DNA of 64,000 nucleotides. Source: Albula goreensis (lineage: Eukaryota > Chordata > Actinopteri > Albuliformes > Albulidae). The position numbers and the translations under genes were made by a program. Shown here in pieces: positions 12,239 to 23,996 of the stretch. Each line of letters opens with the position of its first letter. Within the stretch, counting starts at the first letter, position 1. The stretch lies in contig CM040750.1 in the NCBI GenBank assembly GCA_022829145.1, positions 37,829,386-37,893,385 of the forward strand, written 5' to 3'. The notes beneath the pieces were generated by a model. It was not told where the DNA came from. It was given only the letters and a program-made list of their open reading frames with translations, and ran no database searches.

Positions 12239-13963
12239 GCCACACCACCCTGTACCCTTCTACTGTCACACTGCTGAAGCTAAGCAGCCACACCACCCTG
12301 TACCCTTCTACTGTCACACTGCTGAAGCTAAGCAGCCACACCACCCTGTACCCTTCTACTGTCACACTGCTGAAGCTAAGCAGCCACACCACCCTATACC
12401 CTTCTACTGTCACACTGCTGAAGCTAAGCAGCCATACCACCCTGTACCCTTCTACTGTCACACTGCTGAAGCTAAGCAGCCACACCACCCTGTACCTTCT
12501 ACTGCCACACTGCTGAAGCTAAGCAGCCACACCACCCTGTACCCTTCTACTGTCACACTGCTGAAGCTAAGCAGCTACACCACCCTGTACCCTTCTACTG
12601 TCACACTGCTGAAGCTAAGCAGCCACACCACCCTGTACCCTTCTACTGTCACACTGCTGAAGCTAAGCAGCCACACCACCCTGTACCCTTCTACTGTCAC
12701 ACTGCTGAAGCTAAGCAGCCACACCACCCTGTACCCTTCTACTGTCACACTGCTGAAGCTAAGCAGCCACACCACCCTGTACCCTTCTACTGTCACACTG
12801 CTGAAGCTAAGCAGCCACACCACCCTATACCCTTCTACTGTCACACTGCTGAAGCTAAGCAGCCATACCACCCTGTACCCTTCTACTGTCACACTGCTGA
12901 AGCTAAGCAGCCACACCACCCTGTACCCTTCTACTGTCACACTGCTGAAGCTAAGCAGCCACACCACCCTGTACCCTTCTACTGTCACACTGCTGAAGCT
13001 AAGCAGCTACACCACCCTGTACCCTTCTACTGTCACACTGCTGAAGCTAAGCAGCCACACCACCCTGTACCCTTCTACTGTCACACTGCTGAAGCTAAGC
13101 AGCCACACCACCCTGTACCCTTCTACTGTCACACTGCTGAAGCTAAGCAGCCACACCACCCTGTACCCTTCTACTGTCACACTGCTGAAGCTAAGCAGCC
13201 ACACCACCCTGTGCCCTTCTACTGTCACACTGCTGAAGCTAAGCAGCCATACCACCCTGTACCCTTCTACTGCCACACTGCTGAAGCTAAGCAGCCACAC
13301 CACCCTGTACCCTTCTACTGCCACACTGCTGAAGCTAAGCAGCCACACCACCCTGTACCCTTCTACTGCCACACTGCTGAAGCTAAGCACACACCACCCT
13401 GTACCCTTCTACTGTCACGCTGCTGAAGCTAAGCAGCCACACCACCCTGTACCCTTCTACTGCCACACTGCTGAAGCTAAGCAGCCACACCACCCTGTAC
13501 CCTTCTACTGCCACACTGCTGAAGCTAAGCAGCCACACCACCCTGTACCCTTCTACTGTCACACTGCTGAAGCTAAGCAGCCACACCACCCTGTACCCTT
13601 CTACTGCCACACTGCTGAAGCTAAGCAGCCACACCACCCTGTACCCTTCTACTGCCACACTGCTGAAGCTAAGCAGCCACACCACCCTGTACCCTTCTAC
13701 TGCCACACTGCTGAAGCTAAGCAGCCACACCACCCTGTACCCTTCTACTGCCACACTGCTGAAGCTAAGCAGCCTCACCACCCTGTACCCTTCTACTGTC
13801 ACACTGCTGAAGCTAAGCAGCCACACCACCCTGTACCCTTCTACTGACACACTGCTGAAGCTAAGAAGCCACACCACCCTGTACCCTTCTACTGTTACAC
13901 TTCTGAAGCTAAGCAGCCACACCACCCTGTACCCTTCTACTGTCACGCTGCTGAAGCTAAGCA
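12234..13963 (+). repeat. 48-bp array built from the 5' half of a 5S-derived SINE, ~36 copies
   Basis: Each 48-bp unit starts CCACACCACCCTG (some copies CCATACCACCCTG) and ends GAAGCTAAGCAG. Vertebrate 5S rRNA has CCATACCACCCTG, then a 26-base stretch, then GAAGCTAAGCAG; here the middle is 23 bases. The array runs straight into the remainder of a 5S-type SINE at 13,960. GAAGCTAAGCAG overlaps the 5S internal-control-region A box, so the array multiplies the promoter-proximal half of the element. The unit is 16 codons, hence a spurious 548-codon frame (12,201-13,847) and several open reverse frames. Confidence 0.88.
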
Positions 13964-14335
13964 GGTGCAGGTTTAGTGAGCACTGAAATGAGAGACCTCA
14001 TGGGAGAGCTAAGTTGCTGCTGAGGTATTGGACGTCCCACACTCTCCCCCATCATGGCGATGGGTACATCATGCTGTAGATGGCATCCTAAGGGTTCCAT
14101 AGCTCTTAAATGAGGGGCGTGTTGGCTCTGGTTTCTGTTCCATAGCTCTTAAATGAGGGGCGTGTTGGCTCTGGTTTCCTGGTAAAATTACCATTGAAAC
14201 GGCCCTTCACGGCTGGCAACTGAAACAGCCCCTGCATCCGATTGGCTGCACTTGCAATCCCAGGCAACACCCCCTCACTATGATTCCCCAGATCACAGAA
14301 CTGACCTCCCAGGGTATATAAATAAACCAAAATGC
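13960..14335 (+). mobile_element. 5S-rRNA-derived SINE (SINE3-like), body
   Basis: After the last GAAGCTAAGCAG the sequence continues with GGTTTAGTGAGCACTGAAAT and GAGAGACCTCATGGGAGAGC. These parallel 5S rRNA GGTTAGTACTTGGATGGGAGACC and the fish 5S-SINE continuation ending TTGCTGCTG. Further words match the SINE body as I remember it: GATGGGTACATCATGCTGTA, CCTGGTAAAATTACCATTG and ATTGGCTGC. The copy is diverged and old. A 43-bp internal duplication is listed separately. Confidence 0.75.
14094..14178. repeat. 43-bp tandem duplication inside the SINE
   Basis: The segment starting GTTCCATAGCTCTTAAATGA at 14,094 recurs at 14,137 with no visible difference over about 41 bp, so it is much younger than the SINE itself. 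Confidence 0.9.
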
Positions 14336-15599
<1,264 letters not shown>

Positions 15600-15770
15600 G
15601 CTAAAACAGAGCACAAGCCAGGAAACAATGTCATTGCTCTCCAGCACCCTCTCCTGGCCACCCAGGTTCATGCGTGTTCCCAAGCTGGACCTATGTTGGA
15701 GCCATGTTCCTCTGACGCTGTAGGCAATGTGTCATAAGAGTCACATCTGCGATGTGAAGAAAAGCCACTC
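15600..15770 (+). repeat. Dispersed repeat, copy 1 (shared with 46,230-46,470)
   Basis: GCTCTCCAGCACCCTCTCCT here parallels GCTCTTTAGCACCCTCTGCT at 46,292. Further on, a GACGCTGTAGGCA / CAGCGTAGGCA word and a CACATCTGCGATGTGAA / GCATCTACAATGTGAA word lie in the same order in both copies. Family not recognised. The 44-bp array begins exactly where this copy loses similarity. Confidence 0.55.
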
Positions 15771-16790
15771 CAGAGGAGTCATGTGTGCACGGGTTTCTCC
15801 TCCAGAACATTACCCACAGGAGTCATGTGTGCACGGGTTTCTCCTCCAGAACATTACCCACGGGGAGTCATGTGTGCACGGGTTTCTCCTCCAGAACATT
15901 ATCCAGAGGAGTCATGTGTGCACGGGTTTCTCCTCCAGAACATTACCCAGAGGAGTCATGTGTGCACGGGTTTCTCCTCCAGAACATTACCCAGAGGAGT
16001 CATGTGTGCACGGGTTTCTCCTCCAGAACATTACCCAGAGGAGTCATGTGTGCACGGGATTCTCCTCCAGAACATTACCCAGAGGAGTCATGTGTGCACG
16101 GGTTTCTCCTCCAGAACATTACCCAGAGGAGTCATGTGTGCACGGGTTTCTCCTCCAGAACATTACCCAGAGGAGTCATGTGTGCACGGGTTTCTCCTCC
16201 AGAACATTACCCAGAGGAGTCATGTGTGCACGGGTTTCTCCTCCAGAACATTACCCAGAGGAGTCATGTGTGCACGGGTTTCTCCTCAGAACATTACCCA
16301 GAGTCACACGGGTTTCTCCTCCAGAACATTACCCAGAGGAGTCATGTGTGCACGGGGTTTCTCCTCCAGAACATTACCCACAGGAGTCATGTGTGCACGG
16401 GTTTCTCCTCCAGAACATTACCCACAGGAGTCATGTGTGCACGGGTTTCTCCTCCAGAACATTACCCAGAGGAGTCATGTGTGCACGGGTTTCTCCTCCA
16501 GAACATTACCCAGAGGAGTCATGTGTGCACGGGTTTCTCCTCCAGAACATTATCCAGAGGAGTCATGTGTGCACGGGGTTTCTCCTCCAGAACATTACCC
16601 ACAGGAGTCATGTGTGCACGGGTTTCTCCTCCAGAAAATTACCCAGAGGAGTCATGTGTGCACGGGTTTCTCCTCCAGAACATTACCCAGAGGAGTCATG
16701 TGTGCACGGGTTTCTCCTCCAGAACATTACCCACAGGAGTCATGTGTGCACGGGTTTCTCCTCCAGAACATTATCCAGAGGAGTCATGTG
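15771..16790. repeat. 44-bp minisatellite, ~23 copies
   Basis: Units contain GGAGTCATGTGTGCACGGG followed by TTTCTCCTCCAGAACATTA. The middle is scarred by a shortened pair of units at about 16,285-16,320, and one-base length variants shift the frame, giving overlapping spurious frames of 340-410 codons. Source not recognised; the CTCCAGAGGAGTC start overlaps the edge of the flanking dispersed repeat. Confidence 0.95.
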
Positions 16791-16800
16791 TTACTAAATT

Positions 16801-17008
16801 ACTGGGGTATCTACAGTAGGATTGGGGTATTTATTGTAGTATGGGGTATCTACAGTAGGATTGGGGTATTTATTGTAGTATGGGGTATCTACAGTAGGAT
16901 TGGGGTATTTATTGTAGTATGGGGTATCTACAGTAGGATTGGGGTATTTATTGTAGTATGGGGTATCTACAGTAGGATTGGGGTATTTATTGTAGTATGG
17001 GGTATCTG
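16801..17008. repeat. 39-bp minisatellite, ~5 perfect copies
   Basis: Five near-identical 39-bp units containing GGGGTATTTATTGTAGTATG and TATCTACAGTAGG. Each unit itself holds a diverged half-repeat (GGGGTATTTATTGTAG / GGGGTATCTACAGTAG). It begins only about 10 bp after the preceding 44-bp array ends. Confidence 0.95.
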
Positions 17009-18349
17009 CTGGTAGCATTCCTCTGAGACAGGGGGGAGGGGTTAATGTGTGGACCTGAAAACAGCTCAAACTGGGTGGTAAAATAGGGGCAAATGTAAGA
17101 ATTGCAACTTAAAGTTTTCTACGTTTTGTGGTTTCAGTGTTGAGCAGAAGCCATTGCAGGCTGCCAAGAGACTAAAGCATTTTAATACAGCACAGCATTG
17201 CTTTGCAAGTACCATTGTTGGTCTTTCAATATTGTTTTTTTTCGTAAATTTTCTAATTCAGAAAGCTTGTCGACATAAGAACCGAATGTTTGTTCCAAGG
17301 GGTTATTTTGTCACACTAAATTCCCAAAGTGCTGCACCAAGGCTAGGCTTGCATTCCTGGCCGTCACAGCGACCAGCAAGCGGATCAGTCTGAGAGGGTT
17401 TAGTGCGTCGTACGTTTACAGAATGGAATTTGGAATTTTAGAAATGTTTTCATAATGAAAAAAGCCGTTTGAACAGAGTCCTCTTGTCACAGTGTGGCGC
17501 AGATGAGGGCAGACCAAGAACAATGGGCCACGGAACACAGAATTCTCACTCTTTATATCTCTGAGTCTGAAAAAAGTTTCAGTCGTTATCTGGAGAGTAA
17601 TTGGTTGAAACATGCCTGTCATTCCTTTTGTACACAGAAATTCTTATGTTTGGAATGGGGGCGTTTCTCCATGAGTCCAAGTCCTTCCTGGGTAGGTACA
17701 GCCTTGTATGTCAGAGAGAAACAGAAATGGCAAACGTATGACATCCAGAATGTATGCAGAAAACATGGAAAACATTTATGAGGAAAACGGTACATCTGGA
17801 TCTGTCTCTGAGTGTGCAGTCATGATGAACATCAATAAAAAATGCAACAGAAAAACATAAAGCTGGAATTGTCAGGTTTTCCCCCCTCACCCAAACCATG
17901 CTGGGTGTAGAGATATCTCATCATACTGACGTTTTATTCATGCGGTCTGCGCTGGAGCTGTTACCGCTGTTAACACGCTGTGCCCTGTCACGGTCTTGCG
18001 GATTGTGTGGCGGAACGGTAGAGAGGAGCCCGGGCTGAGTGTCGCTTCGCTGCTCCCAGAACAGCCTCCGTAAAGGCCCGGTCTCATACACACCACCGAT
18101 AACAGCTCCTACGGGAAATGAGCAGATAGCACCCGCATTTCCGCCTCACTCCCTGTGACGGCAGAACACCCACTCAAGAGTATCCCAATATTTTGAGCAT
18201 CCCATAAAATTGTGTTTTTTCTTCAGTTACATCAAGCTAACCTGTGAGGCCACATAACCACGAGTGCCTCCCTCAGGGAGAAAAATAAATCAATATGATG
18301 ACTGGAGATCAGGCCCCTGTGTTTATAGAATCTCACAGTGTGTTTGAGC
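17009..18349. other. Low-copy DNA, no gene seen
   Basis: No domain-bearing frame above 100 codons. The GC-richer section 17,930-18,170 and the section 17,130-17,240 have conserved-element texture. No promoter or splice pattern can be argued. Confidence 0.3.
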
Positions 18350-18468
18350 TGCTCCAGGATCAGCTGTGCCTCTTAGAACATAAAGTATAAGGTTAAGTTA
18401 TAGACAGAGTAAGCCGATCCTAGACCAGCAATCCTGCTCTGAGACACTTTATGAATACAGGCCCTGCC
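18350..18468 (+). repeat. Dispersed fish repeat, copy related to 7,195-7,482
   Basis: Begins GCTCCAGGATCAGCTGTGCC and carries GATCCTAGACCAGCAATCCT, then CTGAGACACTTTATGAATAC and AGGCCCTG. Same word order as the first copy at 7,195 (GATCCTGGATCAG, GATCATAGATCA, ACGGGCC). Old and diverged. Confidence 0.6.
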
Positions 18469-19395
18469 TGAGTGTAATATTTTATTCTGCTGCTCTGAAG
18501 CTCTGCTCCCCTGGTTCCCCCCTTCCACAAGCTGGGCCGTCCAAGAGTCTGATCTGACTGGTTTTTTTTTTTCTACTTTTTCATTCCATCCTGGTATCCT
18601 TGGATATCCCTCACCGTGGTGTCTGCCTTTTCCTTTTCTCTCCGAGTTCACCGGCAGAAGACGAAGACACAAGATCTACTGAATAATTGTTTTTCTGAAC
18701 CCCCAGCCCTTCCTTTTGCGCAGTCTTTTCTTCGCCGTGACTGAGGTTCTTTCTCTGAGTTTGTGTCCAAGAGCCCCGCCGGCTCCATCTGTGGCTCGCT
18801 AGCTCCCCCTGCTGCACGGCAGGTGAAGTGGCCATGTCGGTCAGACACAGTTCTGCAGCGGACCAGGAGATAATCGCTCGGCCGTCTCTGGAGCCGTATG
18901 AAGCGCCTGACCTGCATGCTCAGTGCAGATAGCACAGGAGCGCATGGGCGACAGCGCCCTGCCACAGCCATACATACACCACATGGGTACATACATCCTT
19001 ATGTCCAACAAACCATAACTGAAAAACAAGATGATTCAGTTTAAAATATCAAAGCTGTAACACATATAGAATTTAAAACATTTTGCATAAAGATAACTAT
19101 ACACACATACAGAGAGGGTCAAAATGACTTTTTAAAGCATTTCAAAGGATCGTTAGTTCCTGGTGTGTCTTGTGGCAGGGCAGGAGCTGGGGGGTTATTG
19201 CAATCGAGGTGGGGGAGCTCAATGTGCCCCCTACACCCGCTCCCCCATGCCCTAAACTCAGAGGAAGAGAGCAAAGCAGTTAAAAGCAGCAGGAGCAATG
19301 GAGAATGGAGCCAGGATCCCCCCACCACCCCCCACCCCCATCTGGCTTCATTCTCTGGTGCTCCTGGAGGAGGTGACGGAGGTACTGTAGTCTCA
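18469..19395. other. Low-copy DNA, no gene seen
   Basis: Includes AGCTCCCCCTGCTG near 18,800, an 11-of-13 match on the minus strand to the CTCF core CCASYAGRKGGCR. Open frames on the minus strand (up to 140 codons near 19,119-19,541) run into a CT tract and are not credible. Confidence 0.3.
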
Positions 19396-19605
19396 GCTAC
19401 ATCCCTCTCCCTCTCTTTCTCTCTCTCTCCATGCCTGTCTCTCTCAGTCTCTCTCCCTCTCTTTCTCCCTGTCTTTCCTTTTCTTTCAGTCTCGATCTCT
19501 CTCTCCCTCTCAGTCTCTCTCCCTCTCTCCCTCTCTCTCATTCTCTCTCCCTCTCTCTCTCAGTCTCTCTCTCCCTCTCACTCTCTCCCTCTCAATTAAA
19601 TTAAA
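19396..19605. repeat. CT-rich simple repeat
   Basis: Imperfect (CT)n with CCCTCTCT and CAGTCTCT interruptions; polypyrimidine on the plus strand. Confidence 0.93.
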
Positions 19606-20480
19606 TTCAAAATGCTATCTCTTTCTCTCTCGCTTTCTCTCTCTATCGCTGATGTTGATTTCCTTAATGATCCTGTTGTAGTTTGGGGTTTGGGGTTTAT
19701 CTGTTGTCAGCTGATGGATTGTCTAGTAGGGGGTAGCATTTTCGGGGGTGGGGGGTTAGGTTTTAAGACCCCCTGCGGTGGCATCTCACCAGTAAATTGT
19801 GTAAGGTGTTCATCAAAGGTGGTTTTTAATAAAAGAGTATTAAAGGGCTGCCTTTATGATATGTAATTTGCATAAAATCATATTTTCCAGAGAACTGGCA
19901 AATAGATACAAGATATAAAGAGAGAGAGAGAGAGAGAGACACTGCCATCACCTCGGAGGTGAGCTATAAAAACACACTTACCTCCAGCGGTTGATTCTTC
20001 ATACATAATGACACACAAACATTACCGTACACCAGTTAAATCTCACAGTCGATAAAATATTTTTATCCCTTTTTTATCAGGAGAAAATTAAAAAGAGACC
20101 ACAGTACTGTCTGACTGATTGTGTTTTTGTTGAGGCAAGGTCATGTTTCAGTCCCACACAGCAGAGATGGAACAGCAGGGGACTGTGGATTCTGTGTCCG
20201 AGTTTAGGGTTCACATCATTTCTGCTCTAAAGATGGAATTTGCCTTTTATACAATGAATGGTACAAAACCTGATAGAGTCTGCTGGCAAATGGCACACAT
20301 TAATGGAGTACTGTGTGAAGGGAGTGAAAGAACTCAAACACAGAAAAATAATAGCTGTTTTTTTTTTTCTTGTTTGTACCTTCAGTTCTCTTTTGAGTTT
20401 AAACTGTTTTTGTTGTGTCTGATTTTTTATGGCTTAGTAGAACAAAACTGAAATTCAATGCTATGTTAACTGGAGTCCCT
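19606..20480. other. Low-copy DNA with a short (GA)n
   Basis: Contains (GA)~11 at 19,919-19,940 and a poly-T run near 20,361. No gene seen. Confidence 0.3.
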
Positions 20481-20942
20481 CTTTTCTCCATTTCTTTCCT
20501 TCTGTCTCTACCCATCTTTATCTCTCTCTTTCTCTGTCCCACCCCATGTGTTTCTGTCTCTCTTTCTTTCCCTCTCTCCCTCACTATCACTCTCCTTTAC
20601 TGTCCTTCTCCTTTTCTTGGTCTCTCTCTCTTTCTCTCTTACACACAAAAATCAATGGAGGAGATTTTGATAAGCGATAAGGAAAGCCACTTTTAAAAGA
20701 TGAAAAATCTCACAGAAATCAAATCTTTCTTTCCCTCCTCACCTCTCTCTGTCTCTCTCTCTCTGGCTCTTCCTCTCTGGCTGAGTAATGGGGTTTTAGC
20801 AGGACCAGGTCAGGCTGGAGAGAGCTGCTTCTTCCCCTGGATGATGTGAGGAATCCGAGACACCTACGACCTCTACCATCATCACCCATCTCTCCTCAAC
20901 ACACCTTCTCCCTCCCTCCCTCCCTCCCTCCCTCCCTCCCTT
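20481..20942. repeat. CT-rich tract ending in (CCCT)n
   Basis: Imperfect CT repeats (about 20,500-20,640 and 20,740-20,780) and a clean CTCC tetranucleotide run at 20,905-20,942, with about 120 bp of mixed sequence between them. Confidence 0.85.
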
Positions 20943-21111
20943 TTTCTGTCTCGCTCTCCCACTTCTCAGCCTCTTTCTTGTCACCTGCATTTGCCAAATA
21001 TTTGAAATGAACTGATGATTAAACATGAAATTATGTTGATGTATCAATACAGTTCTGATGTGTTCTGTATTCCACATACCAGTGTGATGAACCCCCATCT
21101 ACCACAACAAC

Positions 21112-21560
<449 letters not shown>

Positions 21561-21635
21561 TCCTTCATAACAGACCAAGGGCAGAAATGTCATCCTTTTC
21601 CCATTTCCTTTCCAGACCACTCTTCATGCGCTATT

Positions 21636-22013
21636 GGGTTCCCTCTCTCTCTTCTCTCCCTCTCTCCTCTCTCTCTCTCTTTCTTTTCTCTCTCTCTCTT
21701 CTCTCTTTTCCCTCTCTCCTCTCTCTCTCCTTCTCTCTCCTCTCTCTCCTGTCCTCTCCTCCTCTCTCCTTCTCTCTCCTCTCTCTCTTCTCTCCCTCTC
21801 TCCTCTCTCTCTCCCTCTCTCTCTCCCTTTCTTTTCTCTCACTCTCTCTCCTCTCTCCTTCTCTCTCCTCTCTCTCTCCTCTCCCTGTCCTCTCTCTCCT
21901 TCTCTCTTCTCCCTCTCTCCTCTGTCTCTCCTCTCTCCCTGTCCTCTCTCTGTCTCTCTCCTGCTCTCCTTTCCCCCTCTCTCCTCTCTCTCCTTTCCCT
22001 CGCTCCCTCCATC
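21636..22013. repeat. CT-rich polypyrimidine tract, ~380 bp
   Basis: Almost pure pyrimidine on the plus strand, mainly CTCTCTCC and TTCTCTCC blocks. It is followed after about 210 bp by a purine-rich tract (22,225-22,510), so the two strands switch base class within one kilobase. Confidence 0.95.
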
Positions 22014-22224
22014 ACACATAGGTTCATTAGCCTCCCCGGGGGTACCTGGCCAGCGGCACACCTCAGTGGGCAGGTGTGCTGGGTGCAGGCTGCGAGGGAA
22101 GGGCGGCACACCTCACTCACACATTTACCTGTGACTCTGCTGTTCTCTGCTCCATACTCCTGAGCCAAAGCCAGTGTGAAACTGCACTGAGACTCAGAGC
22201 AAAACACAACAGTGGAAGAGGAGA

Positions 22225-22510
22225 AACAGAGGGAAGAGCCAGGGAGAGAGAGAGAGAGAGATGGAGGAGGATTTGAAAACAGGAAGTGAAAGAGAGGCAG
22301 GAGAGGAAATTGATACAGAAGCAGAGCGAAAGAAGAAGCACAGAAGCAGAGAGAAAGGAGAAGCACAGAAGCAGAGATGATTAAAGATCCAGACAGTGAG
22401 GAGGTATCTGTGCTGGACGGAGGGAGAAGGAGAAATGGAGGAAAAATCTGAGTGGAAACAGATATGGACAGAATAGGGAGAGAGAGAGGGAGAAAGGGAA
22501 ACAGGGAAGG
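22225..22510. repeat. Purine-rich (GA/GAA) tract
   Basis: GAGAGAGAGAG at about 22,243 and repeated AGAAGCACAGAAGCAGAG words at 22,310-22,378, then GGAGAAGG-type sequence. About 75-80% purine on the plus strand. Confidence 0.75.
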
Positions 22511-22813
22511 AGTGACACTTGTGTGTCTGTATGAAATCCTGGGCTTTGCTCGCACTCTGGCTGAGAAGAACAGAGATTTTCTGCAGGGTTAGCTGGTCTT
22601 AATTTCCAAACAGGAAGTGACAGGTGCTGGAGGGGCCCTCTCATCCAAGAGAATATCTTTAATTTGGTTTTCAAATCATAAGCAAATGCGTGGCTCATGA
22701 GAGGGACAAACGCATCGGCAGAGGGGAGCTGGGCCGCGGAACAGGCAGCGGATTTGGATAATTGTTTTAAGGTGCAGATAATGCATTTCCTCAGGGCGTG
22801 TAAGCGGGAAAAG
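22511..22813. other. Low-copy spacer, no gene seen
   Basis: Mixed sequence of about 300 bp between the purine tract and the next array. It supplies the start codon of a spurious 422-codon frame. Nothing recognised. Confidence 0.3.
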
Positions 22814-23916
22814 GAGCTTCTACCGCAGGCCCCGAGGCCCGGGACCACACCCAACACCCATGCAGCTTCTACCGCAGCCCCGAGGCCCGGGACCACACCC
22901 AACACCCATGCAGCTTCTGCCACAGCCCCGAGGCCCGGGACCACACCCAACACCCATGCAGCTTCTGCCGCAGCCCTAAGGCCCGGGACCACACCCAACA
23001 CCCATGCAGCTTCTACCGCAGCCCTGAGGCCCGGGACCACACCCAACACCCATGCAGCTTCTACCGCAGCCCCGAGGCCCGGGACCACACCCAACACCCA
23101 TGCAGCTTCTACCGCAGCCCCGAGGCCCGGGACCACACCCAACACCCATGCAGCTTCTACCGCAGCCCCGAGGCCCGGGACCACACCCAACACCCATGCA
23201 GCTTCTGCCACAGCCCCGAGGCCCGGGACCACACCCAACACCCATGCAGCTTCTGCCGCAGCCCTAAGGCCCGGGACCACACCCAACACCCATGCAGCTT
23301 CTACCGCAGCCCTGAGGCCCGGGACCACACCCAACACCCATGCAGCTTCTACCGCAGCCCCGAGGCCCGGGACCACACCCAACACCCATGCAGCTTCTGC
23401 CACAGCCCTAAGGCCGGGACCACACCCAACACCCATGCAGCTTCTGCCGCAGCCCCGAGGCCCGGGACCACACCCAACACCCATGCAGCTTCTACCGCAG
23501 CCCGAGGCCCGGGACCACACCCAACACCCATGCAGCTTCTACCGCAGCCCCGAGGCCCGGGACCACACCCAACACCCATGCAGCTTCTACCGCAGCCCTA
23601 AGGCCCGGGACCACACCCAACACCCATGCAGCTTCTGCCACAGCCCTAAGGCCCGGGACCACACCCAACACCCATGCAGCTTCTGCCGCAGCCCTAAGGC
23701 CGGGACCACACCCAACACCCATGCAGCTTCTGCCACAGCCCTAAGGCCCGGGACCACACCCAACACCCATGCAGCTTCTACCGCAGCCCCGAGGCCCGGG
23801 ACCACACCCAACACCCATGCAGCTTCTACCGCAGCCCCGAAGCCCGGGACCACACCCAACACCCATGCAGCTTCTGCCGCAGCCCTAAGGCCCGGGACCA
23901 CACCCAACACCCATGC
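22814..23916. repeat. 48-bp GC-rich minisatellite with higher-order structure, ~23 copies
   Basis: Units contain AGGCCCGGGACCACACCC, then AACACCCATGCAGCTTCT. Two variable sites (TACCGC, TGCCAC or TGCCGC; CCCGAGG, CCTAAGG or CCTGAGG) label the units. Read in order, the first five labels recur from the seventh unit onward, a six-unit (about 288-bp) higher-order period. The unit is 16 codons, so a 422-codon plus frame and a 379-codon minus frame stay open; neither resembles a known protein. Units with a missing base appear in the second half. Confidence 0.95.
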
Positions 23917-23929
23917 TGTCAGCCAGAAG

Positions 23930-23996
23930 CCAAAGGCCAAAGGCTACCCAATCACAGGAGGCTAAAACAGCCGGCCAAACCTACCCAATAACAGGA
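23930..23996. repeat. Short tandem duplication (~36 bp)
   Basis: GCCAAAGGCTACCCAATCAC with AGGAGGCTAAAACAG is followed by a diverged second copy (CCTACCCAATAACAGGAGGC). It adjoins the end of the 48-bp array but is unrelated in sequence. Confidence 0.7.

Noticed and set aside
12201-13847. 548-codon open frame
   Set aside because: By-product of the 48-bp array of 5S-SINE heads; no start context or protein character, and the source is a non-coding RNA-derived element.
12234-14000. 5S rRNA gene cluster
   Set aside because: Only the 5' half motif is repeated, the middle is diverged and shortened, and the flank is a SINE body.
15771-16790. Origin of the 44-bp unit from the common fish repeat with GGAGGAAACCCACGCAGACA
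   Set aside because: Only a short GGAGAAACCCGTGCACACA resemblance on the minus strand; too weak without an alignment.
15727-17015. Open frames of 340-410 codons
   Set aside because: Three overlapping frames across the 44-bp and 39-bp arrays; no domain.
22697-23965. 422-codon Pro/Thr/Ala-rich open frame (and a 379-codon reverse frame)
   Set aside because: Follows the 48-bp unit; mucin-like look is due to base composition, and single-base unit variants shift the frame.
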